From DATDIC01 sp963764525 (GTDB lineage: Bacteria > Pseudomonadota > Alphaproteobacteria > Acetobacterales > Acetobacteraceae), in assembly GCA_963764525.1 (NCBI GenBank), contig CAVXTC010000010.1, positions 186,001 to 250,000 of the forward strand: a DNA stretch of 64,000 bases. Direction: 5' to 3'. The notes under the pieces were generated by a model, which saw only the letters and a list, made by a program, of their open reading frames with translations, searched no databases and was not told the DNA's origin. Below are positions 1-8,529 of this stretch, piece by piece. Both the position numbers and the translations under genes were made by a program. How positions within the stretch are numbered: position 1 is the first letter of the stretch; every line of letters starts with the position of its first letter.

Positions 1-964
1 CAGCGTGTGGACCAGCTCCAGCAGGTCGGCGAGCATGGTGCCGAGGTCGGCGCCGCGCTCATGCGCCTGCTCGGTGATCGCCAGCGCAGTATCCGGCTTG
101 CCCGACAACACCGCTTCCAGCAGGTCGAACACCGCCGCGCGGTCCGCCAACCCCAGCATGTCGGCAACCTGGGCTGCGGTGATTGGTCCCTCGGCCTGGG
201 CGATCGCCTGGTCGAGCAGCGACAGCCCGTCGCGCACCGAGCCGTCGGCGGCGCGGGCGATCAACTCCAGCGCGGCCGGTTCGGCGCACCGTTCCCTCGG
301 CCCCGGCGATGCGGGCGAACAGCGCCGTGAGCTCGCTCATCCGCACGCGGCGGAGGTCGAAGCGCTGGCAGCGCGACAGCACGGTGATCGGCACCTTGCG
401 CAACTCGGTGGTGGCGAACACGAACTTCACGTGCGGCGGCGGTTCTTCCAGCGTCTTCAGCAGCGCGTTGAAGGCGTTGCGCGACAGCATGTGGACTTCG
501 TCGATCACGAACACCTTGGTGCGCGCCTGCATCGGGCGGAAGCGCGTCGCCTCGATGATCTCGCGCACGTCATCGACGCCGGTGCGGCTGGCGGCGTCCA
601 TCTCGATCACGTCGGGATGCCGGTCGGCCAGTATCGCCGTGCAGTTCGGGCAGACGCCGCAGGGCTCGGCGGTCGGGCCGCCTGATCCGTCCGGGCCGGT
701 GCAGTTCAGCGCGCGGGCGATGATCCGCGCGGTGGTGGTCTTGCCGACGCCGCGCACCCCGGTGAGCATGAACGCGTGCGCCACGCGGCCGGTGGCGAAG
801 GCGTTGCGCAGGGTGCGCACCATGGCGTCCTGGCCGATCAGGTCGTCGAAGCTGGCTGGCCGGTATTTGCGGGCCAGCACGCGGTACGCCGCGGTTTGCA
901 CGGGGGTAGCGGTATCGCCGGCCGGCGGCGTTGGCGGGGAGTCGTCCTGGAACAGGCCGGACAT
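1..964 (-). CDS. dnaX: DNA polymerase III subunit gamma/tau, partial at window edge, frame broken
   Basis: Clamp-loader ATPase of the replicative polymerase. The N-terminal reading frame (964 down to about 293) shows the Walker A loop GVRGVGKTTTAR, the zinc-binding cysteine cluster (C-G-V-C-x2-C), the Walker B/DEVH segment (VFVIDEVHMLS) and the sensor-1 region ending SRCQRFDLRR. At 292-293 an extra A (read on the minus strand) shifts the frame. Removing one base restores EGRCAEPAALELIARAADGSVRDG and the rest of AAA domains II-III down to base 1. The C-terminal tau part lies outside the window. The shift is near codon 225, far upstream of the programmed tau/gamma frameshift site known in E. 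coli, so I read it as a sequence error or mutation. Start ATG at 964 has a weak GGAG upstream. The SRP RNA gene lies just upstream on the same strand. Confidence 0.93.
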
Positions 965-1012
965 GCGGGGCTCCAGCCGCCGCGGCGGCCTGCGGTAGGA
1001 CGGGTTTCGGGT

Positions 1013-1108
1013 GGGAGGCCGGACAGCAACCCGAGCGGAAACTCGTTGCGGCTGCTTCCTTCCGGACCTGACCGGGTTGGCGAGGCGCCCGTCCGCCGCC
1101 GACCTCCC
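1013..1108 (-). ncRNA. ffs: Signal recognition particle RNA (small bacterial 4.5S type)
   Basis: The minus strand contains the invariant SRP domain IV hairpin, with GGTCAGGTCCGGAAGGAAGC around 1077-1050. It is flanked by complementary arms: GGGAGGTC near 1108-1101 pairs with GGCCTCCC near 1020-1013, closing a single long hairpin of about 96 nt. This RNA binds Ffh and directs co-translational membrane targeting. It sits about 50 bases upstream of dnaX on the same strand, an arrangement I know from other alphaproteobacteria. The ends are estimated from the pairing arms and are good to a few bases. Confidence 0.93.
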
Positions 1109-1216
1109 GGGGGTTCATATCATGCCAGCCGGGGGGAGGGGCAAGGTGGGCGCGCTGCCACCTTCGTCGCCCGAGCGGAAAAGCACCGGGGGGAAAAGGC
1201 CGGCGACGGCAGCCGG

Positions 1217-1544
1217 TTAGTCTTCGACGAGCGATTTCAGACGCGCCAGCGCATCATCCCACTGCCTGGATATGTGGTCGAGATAGTGCCGCGCGTTGTC
1301 GATCGGCTTCGGCTCGAGTTCGAACAGGTTTTCGCGGCCGGCGCGAATGCTGCGCACCACGCCGGCATTCTCCAGCACGCGAAGGTGCTTCGTCACCGCT
1401 TGCCGCGACAACCTGGTGCCGGCGGTCAGGCGGGCAATGGATTGCGGCGTTCCGGTGCTGAGTTCTGGCAAGCACCGACAGACGGGTCGGATCGCCGAGC
1501 GCCGCGAACACCGCCGCCCGGGCTGCCGATCCGCTATGACGCAT
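1217..1544 (-). CDS. ArsR-family winged-helix regulator, frame broken
   Basis: The first frame starts at ATG 1544 and encodes RAAVFAALGDPTRLSVLA, the usual ArsR N-terminus. The second encodes a helix-turn-helix (SIARLTAGTRLSRQAVTKHL) followed by RVLENAGVVRS and the wing, ending at 1217. The two join if one A of an AA pair (1463-1464) is removed, giving LARLSTGTPQS. Full length is about 108 residues, normal for the SRPBCC-associated ArsR subgroup. It overlaps the 3' end of the SRPBCC gene by about 11 bases, so the two form an operon. Its likely targets are the two palindromes at 1985-2050. The subgroup has no metal-binding cysteines here and probably senses something other than arsenic. Confidence 0.82.
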
Positions 1545-1986
1545 GCGTGAGGTGGCGGGCGATGTTTTCCATCTGTGCGCTCCAGCCGCCTTCGTTCATG
1601 CGAAAAGCTTCGAGACGGCGCCGGTCCGGAAGCTTGTCGAAACCCAACTCGACGACGCGCAGCCTCGTCCCGGTCGGGGTCTTCTCCAGCGTGAACTCGA
1701 CAAGGGTTGGTGGTTCCTCGGAGTAATCCTGGCTGGGATCGACCGCGGATGGATGCCAGGTGAATGAGAAATACCGCTCCGGTTCCATTTTCTGAACCAC
1801 AGCCTCCCATCGCAAATGCTCATAGCCGGGGTGGGTGATCTGGCCGTGCGAAACCTGTCCGGGCACGAAGGGCGCGTCCAATCGAACACGGAACCAAGCG
1901 CCGAATTCATGGTGGTCGGTCAGCGCGCGCCAGACGCGGGAAAGCGGCGCCCTGAGTTCGATGGATTTCTCGATGCGGTCGGTCAT
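1534..1986 (-). CDS. SRPBCC (AHSA1/START-like) domain protein
   Basis: A 150-residue protein beginning RIEKSIELRAPLSRVWRALTD, the typical opening of AHSA1-type SRPBCC proteins. It has the central W-F-R and G-Y-E-H-L-R-W-E strands and the C-terminal helix (GGWSAQMENIARHL). The fold makes a hydrophobic ligand pocket; the ligand is unknown. I chose ATG 1986 over an upstream TTG because AGGGGG lies at the right spacing. That Shine-Dalgarno is inside the loop of a perfect hairpin that also covers the start codon (see the operator entry). It is the first gene of a two-gene operon with the downstream ArsR-type regulator, a pairing seen widely in proteobacteria. Confidence 0.85.
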   Translation of the reverse strand: MTDRIEKSIELRAPLSRVWRALTDHHEFGAWFRVRLDAPFVPGQVSHGQITHPGYEHLRWEAVVQKMEPERYFSFTWHPSAVDPSQDYSEEPPTLVEFTLEKTPTGTRLRVVELGFDKLPDRRRLEAFRMNEGGWSAQMENIARHLTHAS

Positions 1987-2050
1987 GCGCAACCCCCTGG
2001 TTGCGCATCCAGATAAGGCAGCCTGATGCTATGCGCAACCCTTTGGTTGC
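1985..2050. promoter_or_regulatory. Two palindromic operator candidates for the ArsR/SRPBCC operon
   Basis: Positions 1985-2008 read ATGCGCAACC, CCCT, GGTTGCGCAT: perfect 10-base arms around a 4-base spacer. A second copy at 2031-2050 has the same left arm and an incomplete right arm (ATGCGCAACC, CTTT, GGTTGC). The first palindrome covers the start codon and Shine-Dalgarno of the SRPBCC gene. Tandem palindromes upstream of an ArsR-containing operon fit autorepressor binding sites. Because the proximal copy would be transcribed, an RNA hairpin hiding the start is also possible. Confidence 0.55.
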
Positions 2051-2127
2051 CGTCTTCAGATGGCACCCGGAGCGCGACGAGGCTCGTCAGGTGTTTACTC
2101 GCGGCATGGTCGTGGCGAACACTACGT

Positions 2128-2232
2128 CCGTCATTCCCGCGAAAGCGTCGCGAAAGCGGGAATCCATCTTCCGCGCCGCTGCGGTCATTCGCGCATCGGG
2201 AGCTGTGGCTCCCGCTTTCGCGGGAATGACGG
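2128..2232. repeat. REP-like inverted repeat in the 343-base zwf/SRPBCC gap
   Basis: Perfect 19-base arms at 2128-2146 and 2214-2232 (CCGTCATTCCCGCGAAAGC and its complement) enclose a further copy of the CGAAAGCGGGAATCC motif. Degenerate GGGAATCACGG / GGAATGACGG echoes continue to about 2267. Related motifs recur at 5885-5931, 16545-16566, 23529-23560 and 54915-54940. No gene is visible between 2009 and 2335. Confidence 0.75.
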
Positions 2233-2335
2233 ACAATCGGGAATCACGGACAATTCGGAATGACGGAAGATTTGGAATAACCGGCAGAGCGCCACCATCG
2301 TAGCCGATTGCCTGTTTGGGCGGGGCAGGCTGCCG

Positions 2336-3940
2336 CTATTTCTGCCCATCCACCGCCCGCCACGCCCGGCCTTCCTCCTGCAGCAGCCGGAACGCGGCAT
2401 CCGGGCCGTCCTGCCCGGCCGCGTAATTCGGGAAGTCTGGCGGCGGACTGGCTGGCCACGAATCCAGCACAGGCTGCACCACGCGCCATGTCTCTTCGAC
2501 CATGTCGGCGCGGTTGAATAGCGTCTGGTCGCCTAGCATGCAGTCGTAGATCAGCGTTTCATAGCCGACGTTCGGTTCCCGCGGGAACCAGTCGCCATAT
2601 TTGAACTCCATGCGCACTGCCGCGAGGTCCACCACCGGTCCAGGCCGTTTCACATCGAACTGCAAGGAGATGCCCTCTTGCGGCTGGATGTAGATCACCA
2701 GCCAGTTCGGTGCCAACGTATCGACATGGGTGTCCTCGAACGGTGCGGACGGCGCCGGCTTGAAGCGGATGGCGATCTCCGTGTAGCGGTGCGACATGCG
2801 CTTGCCGGTACGCAGATAGAACGGCACGCCGGCCCAGCGCCAGTTGTCGATCGCCAGCCGCACCGCGATGAACGTCTCGGTGGAGGAATTCGGGTCCACA
2901 TTGGGTTCAGCCCGATAGCCGGGAACGCTGTGACCGAGCGCGCTGCCTGCCCCGTACTGGCCGCGCACCGCATCGTCCGGGCGCATCGAGCGGATGGCGG
3001 CGAACAGGTCGGCCTTGCGGCTGCGCACAGACCGCGCATCGAACCCGGCCGGCGGCTCCATCGCCACCATGCCCAAAAGCTGGAACACGTGGTTTGGCAG
3101 CATGTCGCGCAGCGCGCCGGCGTGTTCATAGAACCGGCCGCGGCCTTCCACGCCCACCGTTTCCGCCACCGTGATCTGCACGTGGTCGATGCGGTCGCGG
3201 TTCCAGATCGGCTCGAAGATGCCGTTGGCGAACCGGAAGGCCATGATGTTCTGGACCGTTTCCTTGCCGAGGAAATGATCGATCCGATAGATCTGTTCTT
3301 CCTGCAGCGCGCGCCGGATCTGGCGGTTCAGCTCGCACGCCGATTCCAGGTCGTGGCCGAACGGCTTCTCGATCACCACGCGGCGCCAGTGCTCGGCGTC
3401 GCCGGCATGGGCTTCATCGTGCGCCAGGCCGGCGCGGCCGAGCTGCTGGACCACCGGGCCGAAGAAGCGGTCGGCGACCGCCAGGTAGAACAGGCAGTTG
3501 CCGCCGGTGCCCTGTTTCTGCGCGAGCTCGTCCAGATGCGATTTCAGGCGCTGATACAGGGCGGCATCGTTCAGGTCGCCCTGCACGTAGCTCATTGCAT
3601 CGGCCAGCCGCTTCCAGACCGCTTCGTCGATGTGGTCGATGCGGCTTTCACTCGCCGGATTGCCGACGAAGCTTTGCAGCATTTTGTGCAGGCTGGTGGC
3701 CCAGCCCTGTGCGGTGTCCTTCGCGAGATCGACGCCGACGATGGCGAAATGTTCCGGGATCAGCCCGGTCGTCGCAAGATTATACAGCGCCGGGACCAGC
3801 AGCCGCTTGGTCAGGTCGCCGCCGGCGCCGAAGATCACCATCGCGCACGGGCCGGGCGGCTTGGCCTGCCGCCGCGGCGGGGCGTTCACGACTTCGGCGG
3901 ATTGTGCCGGGGGGGATTTCGCCTGGGGGGATTGGGTCAT
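2336..3940 (-). CDS. zwf: Glucose-6-phosphate 1-dehydrogenase
   Basis: Oxidises glucose 6-phosphate to 6-phosphogluconolactone with NADP+ (or NAD+), the entry step of the pentose-phosphate and Entner-Doudoroff routes. The 534-residue protein has the dinucleotide loop FGAGGDLTKR at about residues 37-46, the substrate signature RIDHFLGKE (usual form RIDHYLGKE), the EKPFGHD stretch and the C-terminal YIQPQEGISLQ strand. The first ~30 residues are a Pro/Ala/Gln-rich extension without homology to the core. Start ATG 3940 is the only one that keeps the nucleotide-binding motif complete. It appears to be transcribed alone; no pgl or edd gene is adjacent. Confidence 0.96.
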   Translation of the reverse strand: MTQSPQAKSPPAQSAEVVNAPPRRQAKPPGPCAMVIFGAGGDLTKRLLVPALYNLATTGLIPEHFAIVGVDLAKDTAQGWATSLHKMLQSFVGNPASESRIDHIDEAVWKRLADAMSYVQGDLNDAALYQRLKSHLDELAQKQGTGGNCLFYLAVADRFFGPVVQQLGRAGLAHDEAHAGDAEHWRRVVIEKPFGHDLESACELNRQIRRALQEEQIYRIDHFLGKETVQNIMAFRFANGIFEPIWNRDRIDHVQITVAETVGVEGRGRFYEHAGALRDMLPNHVFQLLGMVAMEPPAGFDARSVRSRKADLFAAIRSMRPDDAVRGQYGAGSALGHSVPGYRAEPNVDPNSSTETFIAVRLAIDNWRWAGVPFYLRTGKRMSHRYTEIAIRFKPAPSAPFEDTHVDTLAPNWLVIYIQPQEGISLQFDVKRPGPVVDLAAVRMEFKYGDWFPREPNVGYETLIYDCMLGDQTLFNRADMVEETWRVVQPVLDSWPASPPPDFPNYAAGQDGPDAAFRLLQEEGRAWRAVDGQK

Positions 3941-4110
3941 GGCGCAGCTTACCGATTGCCGCCGCCGTGCACAGGCCCCCGGCCAGGGATCGCGGCCACG
4001 GAACGCAGGCAGCGAAAGCCGTGCTTCTGGACCGGCGGCGTTGATTTCATCCGGCGGTCATCATAGCCTCTGACGATGACTGCTCCGCTTGCTTCACCGG
4101 AGCCGCCGGC

Positions 4111-4509
4111 GTGAGCGATCTGTTCGCCCCTCCGGGTGGCTGGCGCGTGCGCATCCTCGATCTCTCGGGCGGCGCACAGGACAATGTCGTCGAGGAGATC
4201 GACGGCTTCGCAACCTTGATGCAGGCGAACGCGTTCGCCCGCCGCTACGTGCGCGATTCCGTCGAACTCTGCCGTGCCCCTGGCATGTCCACGAAGGAAT
4301 TGCTGGAAGCCTGGTTCGCCTACGGTGAAGATGCCGACGTGCCGGGCGCCGGGGAGGCAGGGTGGCGCAGCGCCAATGAACTCGGCGACTTTGCCGACCA
4401 TCAGGCGGGCCCCGAGGAGCGGGACTGGCGGGCGCTCGACCCTCGCCGGATCGATGAAGATGACGAGACCGATCCGCGCCCCGCCGGCGATGACGATCCC
4501 GACGAATGA
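4111..4509 (+). CDS. Conserved hypothetical acidic protein
   Basis: A 132-residue protein from GTG 4111 with GGAG just upstream. I do not recognise a named family. The first half is compact (RVRILDLSGGAQDNVVEEIDGFATLMQANAFARRYVRDSVE). The last 60 residues are very acidic and Asp/Pro-rich, ending DDDPDE, and probably disordered. The stop overlaps the gltX start by four bases (ATGA), so the two are likely translationally coupled. A role linked to charging or using glutamate cannot be inferred from sequence alone. Confidence 0.75.
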   Translation: MSDLFAPPGGWRVRILDLSGGAQDNVVEEIDGFATLMQANAFARRYVRDSVELCRAPGMSTKELLEAWFAYGEDADVPGAGEAGWRSANELGDFADHQAGPEERDWRALDPRRIDEDDETDPRPAGDDDPDE

Positions 4510-5840
4510 CGCCACGCCTGCGCATCGCGCTCAGCCCGGGCGGGCTGTTGCATCTCGGCATCGCGCGGCTTGCGCTGGCCAACTTCCTGTTGGCCCGGCG
4601 ACATGGCGGGCGGCTAATCCTGCGGTTCGACGACACCGACCGTGAGCGCGCCAGATCGGACCTGATCGAGGCCATCGCGCACGACCTTCGCTGGCTCGGC
4701 ATTCAGTGGGACGACTCGTTTCGTCAGTCGGAGCGGCTCGATCGTTACACGGCGGCGGCGGAGCGGTTGAAAATCTCCGGCCGGCTGTATCCGTGCTTCG
4801 AAAGCGAGGACGAGCTGCGCGCCAAGCGTGAGCACCGGCTGAAGCGCGGGCTGGCGCCAATCTACGATCGCGGCATGCTGAAACTGACACCGGCGCAGCG
4901 TGCGGCGGCCGAAGCGAACGGCAAACGGCCGCATTGGCGCTTTCGTCTGTCCGGTGAGACGGTGACCTGGACCGACCTGGTTCTCGGTCCGCGCCACGTA
5001 AAGCTGCCGTCGCTCTCCGATCCCGTGCTGATCCGCGCTGACGGCATCCCGCTGAATGGCCTGACATCCGCGGTGGACGACATCGAGAGCGGGATCACGC
5101 ACGTCATCCGCACCGAGGATCATCTCAACAGCACCGGCGTGCAGCTCGATCTGCTCGCTGCCCTCGGCGCCGATCCGGCGCGGATCGCATTCGGTCATCT
5201 GCCGCTGCTGGCCGGTTCGGACAGCAGCAAGCCGGCAAAGCGGATCGAGGCTTTGTCATTGCGCAGCCTGCGTCACGACGGCATTGAGCCTGGCGCGCTG
5301 GCAGCGTATCTCGCCCGCCTCGGGAGATCCGGCGATCACCTGCAGGCCACGATCCACGATCTGTCGGGCGAATTTGATCCCGGCCAGTTCTCGCACGCCA
5401 ACGCACGTTTCGATGCGGCGCAGTTGCTGGCGCTGAATCGGCGGGTGCTGCGGGCGCTGCCGTTCGCCGCCGTGGCCGACCGGCTGCCGAACGGCGCCAC
5501 CGAGACGTTCTGGATCGCCGTGCGCGGCAATCTGGACCTGCTATCAGAGGCCCGTGGCTGGTGGGACGTGGTGGCGGGCACCATCGTGCCGCCGGTGATC
5601 GAGGGCGCGCAAGATCTGTTGCGCGCGGCGCTCGATCTGTTGCCGCCGGAACCATGGGACGAGCAGGTCTGGATGTCGTGGACCGGCGCCCTGCGCGCGG
5701 CGACCGGGCGGCACGGCCATGCTCTGTTCCTGCCGCTGCGGCTGGCGCTGACCGGCGAGGAGCAAGGACCCGAGCTGCGCGACTTGCTGCCGTTGATCGG
5801 CCGCGCGCGTGTCGCGAACCGGTTGCAGATCGCCGCGTGA
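4506..5840 (+). CDS. gltX: Glutamate--tRNA ligase, with unusual KMSKR motif
   Basis: Class I aminoacyl-tRNA synthetase of 444 residues that charges tRNA with glutamate. The HIGH-type motif is HLGI at residues 16-19 within SPGGLLHLGIARLALANF. The active-site strand FDDTDRERAR follows, then TRTEDH-like IRTEDHLNSTGVQ at 201-213. The KMSKR loop, normally KLSKR in this enzyme, reads KPAKR at 242-246: the two lysine positions and final Arg remain but the Ser is Ala and the second residue is Pro. The anticodon-binding half is shorter than in E. coli. Alphaproteobacteria commonly carry two GltX paralogues; this divergent one is probably the GltX2 type. It is coupled to the preceding small gene. Confidence 0.88.
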   Translation: MTPRLRIALSPGGLLHLGIARLALANFLLARRHGGRLILRFDDTDRERARSDLIEAIAHDLRWLGIQWDDSFRQSERLDRYTAAAERLKISGRLYPCFESEDELRAKREHRLKRGLAPIYDRGMLKLTPAQRAAAEANGKRPHWRFRLSGETVTWTDLVLGPRHVKLPSLSDPVLIRADGIPLNGLTSAVDDIESGITHVIRTEDHLNSTGVQLDLLAALGADPARIAFGHLPLLAGSDSSKPAKRIEALSLRSLRHDGIEPGALAAYLARLGRSGDHLQATIHDLSGEFDPGQFSHANARFDAAQLLALNRRVLRALPFAAVADRLPNGATETFWIAVRGNLDLLSEARGWWDVVAGTIVPPVIEGAQDLLRAALDLLPPEPWDEQVWMSWTGALRAATGRHGHALFLPLRLALTGEEQGPELRDLLPLIGRARVANRLQIAA

Positions 5841-5884
5841 GCACGCCGGGTCCATCGAAAAGGCCGGATCCGTCAGCCGTTGGT

Positions 5885-5931
5885 TTCCGCTTTCGCGGGA
5901 ATGACGGACGATTTTCACGGGAATGACGGAG
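5885..5931. repeat. REP-like GGGAATGACGG repeat downstream of gltX
   Basis: Two half-palindromes (GCTTTCGCGGGAATGACGGA and ACGGGAATGACGGA) match the arms of the inverted repeat at 2128-2232. The remaining 5932-6083 stretch carries no gene but holds the phasin promoter region. Confidence 0.6.
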
Positions 5932-6021
5932 CCCCATTGTGACAATACGATCAAGCACCGTCCGGCTGAACCGTTCAACGTAGCCTGGTCAAGCAAAAAT
6001 CGAAGTCCGGGCCTTAATTTA

Positions 6022-6034
6022 TTGTGCAGTGCAA
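6022..6034. promoter_or_regulatory. TGCA-rich candidate PhaR operator upstream of phasin
   Basis: TTGTGCAGTGCAA lies 50 bases before the phasin start. PhaR-type autoregulators bind TGC/GCA-rich near-palindromes ahead of phasin genes. The match is by motif and position only; no phaR gene is in the window. Confidence 0.35.
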
Positions 6035-6083
6035 CTCCTTCAGAGATGCGTCATTCCTGTTGTACTCAATCGATCGAAGGGGA

Positions 6084-6773
6084 ATGATCGTGTCCGATAC
6101 GACAACCAGGAAAACACAGTCAAACGCCCGTGATGGCGTCCAGCAGGCGCGCGACGCCGCGCATTCTGCTGCCGAATCCGCCACGCGCACCGCACATGAA
6201 GCGATCGGCCGCACGGAAGACGTGCTCGACCGCACCGCCGATGAGGCGCGCGATATCGGCCTCAGTGTGGCGGATACCGTGGCGCGGACCGCCGATGCCG
6301 CGGTGGATATCACCCAGCGCGTCGCCGATCAGGGACGTGAGGTGATCTGGCTCGGCATGCGCGCCGCCGCCGGCGTGAACGGACGGTTGGCGGACGTTGG
6401 CTATGGCCGCGGCCATCGCGTCGTCGGCCAGGTGGCGCGCAGCCTGGATATCTACCGTGAGGCCGGTGAGGTTACCGCCGCCAACGTGCAGGCGCTGTTC
6501 ACCTCCTGGACCTCGCTCGGTCGCGGCGTGCAGGAAATGCAGCACGCCTGGCTGGAGATGCTCGATCGGGCAACCGAGCGTGGCACCCGCAAGCCCCAGG
6601 ATCTGCTGCGCTGCAAGTCGGTGGAGGAAGTGGCGCAAATCCAACGTGACCTGTGGGTCGATTCCGTCAGCCACGCGATGGAGACCAGTTCCACCCTGCT
6701 GCAAATTGCCGGACGGGTGACGCAGGATGCGATGCGGCCGCTGCAAAGCCGCACACAGGTGGCGCGGGTCTGA
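6084..6773 (+). CDS. Phasin-family protein (polyhydroxyalkanoate granule-associated)
   Basis: A 229-residue protein. The N-terminal third is an Ala/Arg/Asp-rich amphipathic helical region with heptad-like repeats (RDAAHSAAESATRTAHEAIGR). The second half is a Phasin_2-type helical domain (LFTSWTSLGRGVQEMQHAWLEMLDRA, followed by DLLRCKSVEEVAQIQRDLWVDSVSHAMETS). The phrase around CKSVEEVAQIQRDLW is the most family-specific part. Phasins coat PHA granules and control their size and number. I chose ATG 6084, preceded by GAAGGGG, rather than the longer frame from 6024. A TGCA-rich PhaR-like site lies upstream. Confidence 0.85.
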   Translation: MIVSDTTTRKTQSNARDGVQQARDAAHSAAESATRTAHEAIGRTEDVLDRTADEARDIGLSVADTVARTADAAVDITQRVADQGREVIWLGMRAAAGVNGRLADVGYGRGHRVVGQVARSLDIYREAGEVTAANVQALFTSWTSLGRGVQEMQHAWLEMLDRATERGTRKPQDLLRCKSVEEVAQIQRDLWVDSVSHAMETSSTLLQIAGRVTQDAMRPLQSRTQVARV

Positions 6774-6812
6774 ACCGCGCACGGCGTCGGAGAGGTTTCG
6801 GCCTCGTTGATG

Positions 6813-8433
6813 TCACGGCCAGCGCGTTATCGCACCGGCGGGATAGATATCGATGATGTCGTCGCCGACCCGGTGCATTTCTTCAGGTGCGCCGAACGAA
6901 CGGGTGACGTCGTCCTGCGTGAAGCGGCCGGACGTATCGACAATGACGAACGTCCGGTCGCTGCTCACCGGCGATTTATACCACGTGGTTTTGGCGAGCC
7001 ACGGCATCGGGATCAACAGGTGGTCCGCATTCGGCAGCAGTGCCCGGACCTTCACCCGCTCCCGCGTGCCGGCGGTGATGATGGAGCTCGACCAATAAGG
7101 ACCGAAGCCCTGAGAGAACTTCCGTTCCGTCAGCCAGCGCGCCACTGACCCAATCTGCGGGTCCACGACACGCAACTCAACTGGTCCGCGGGCTATCGCC
7201 GCCACTGTGAACAGCAGCGAGGCCAAAAGGCAGACGCCGTAATACGCTCCGGCACGAACTCCGTTGCCCGCCGCGCGGCCCAGCAGCACCGCGCCGAAAA
7301 ACAACGCCGGCAGGAAGTAGCGCGCCGAAGCGAGGTCCTGGATCATGGTGCTCAACGTCGCCGCTGCGATATTGAACCCGAAAGCCATCCATAACAGCAG
7401 ATCGAGGTAATCGGTGCCGGACAACGGCCGCGTGCCACGTACGGTGCGATATGCGTGCAGCCCGATCTTCACCAGCGCGGCCGCCAGCAGCAGCACGAGC
7501 GGCAGGCGGATCAGGACGACCAACGAGCCGCTCAGGATCGGCCCGAATACGGGCCGGCCGAAAAAGTCCGTGCCAGTCAGGATCAGCAGACTTTTCACTG
7601 CCAGGGCCAACTGCGCGCCGAGCTTGTCGAACGCCACGAAGGTGGGCGGCGGCAGCGGCAATGCGTGGAATCCTCCCAGCCACACGATGACGCGCAGGAG
7701 CTCGCGCGCCAGCACGGTGGCGAGCAGTGCAGTTCCCAAAATGGCGGCGTGCAGTCCCGGCCGCTGGCCGCGCAACATATAAAGCATGGACACGCAGACC
7801 ATCGGCAGCGTGCCGATGGTGATCGCCAGAGGGTCGCTGATCGTTGCCACCAACAGCACCGCGAATATGCCGGCAAGCGCCCGGCCAAGCCGCGCCGAGC
7901 CCGAAACGGCACGGTGCAGCAGGTCAACGCAGACAAGGATGGCGACAATCGTGGAAACATGCACCGGCGCCCGCGCAATCATCGGCATCGGGTCGTTGTT
8001 CGCCAGCAGGGGGAACAGCACCAGCGACGCCGCCCCGATCGCTCCGGCGATGTTGCCGCCGGCCGGTTCGGCGGTCATGGCCAGACGGATCGTCAGGGCC
8101 GCGGCAACCGCCCAGGACAGGGCCGGCAGCACGTACATCAGGATCGGTGCAGGTCCGAACAGGGTAATCAGTGCCGCGTAGATGGGGATATCGATGGTGG
8201 CAAAATTGTCAGGCGACAACTGCCAGCTCGTGCAGTCTCCAATTGCCGCGGCTCATGTCCAGCCCGGCGAGGAAGAAGTTTGCCTCGTCGGAACTTCGCG
8301 GGAACGGGAAAAACAGCGCGCAATAGATCAGCGTGAGAATTGCCATCCCGCACAGGATGACAACAAATCGCCGGGCTGAAACGACAGTGCGCATCGGAAC
8401 GTCCCGTAGGTCTTGCCGAGTGTAGCCATTCAT
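6813..8433 (-). CDS. Multi-pass membrane protein, GT-C glycosyltransferase-like, frame broken
   Basis: About 540 residues in two frames. The first (ATG 8433, or 8394) has one membrane helix, then FPFPRSSDEANFFLAGLDMSRGNWRLH. The second begins QLSPDNFATIDIPIYA and runs to 6813 with roughly ten hydrophobic helices and a ~110-residue soluble C-terminal domain. Removing one base near 8228 joins them as RLHGWQLSPDNF, the pattern of a family of bacterial membrane proteins that resemble GT-C transferases, with an acidic residue in the first periplasmic loop (SSDEAN). Substrate unknown. It stands alone, divergent from the aromatic operon. Tail-to-tail with the phasin. Confidence 0.65.
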
Positions 8434-8529
8434 GGCGATGGCGGAAACCGGCGGAACCGCCGCTTCTGGCGCCCGATGACACCACCTTCTATGCTCCGCT
8501 GATCCGTCCGATGGCTTGAGGGAACCGTC

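Noticed and set aside
59..964. dnaX frame break as programmed tau/gamma frameshifting
   Set aside because: The break is near codon 225 inside AAA domain II, has no A-rich slippery heptamer, and needs a one-base deletion; the known programmed site lies around codon 430.
183..998. Plus-strand frame opposite dnaX
   Set aside because: Arg/Ser/Thr-rich shadow of the ATPase gene.
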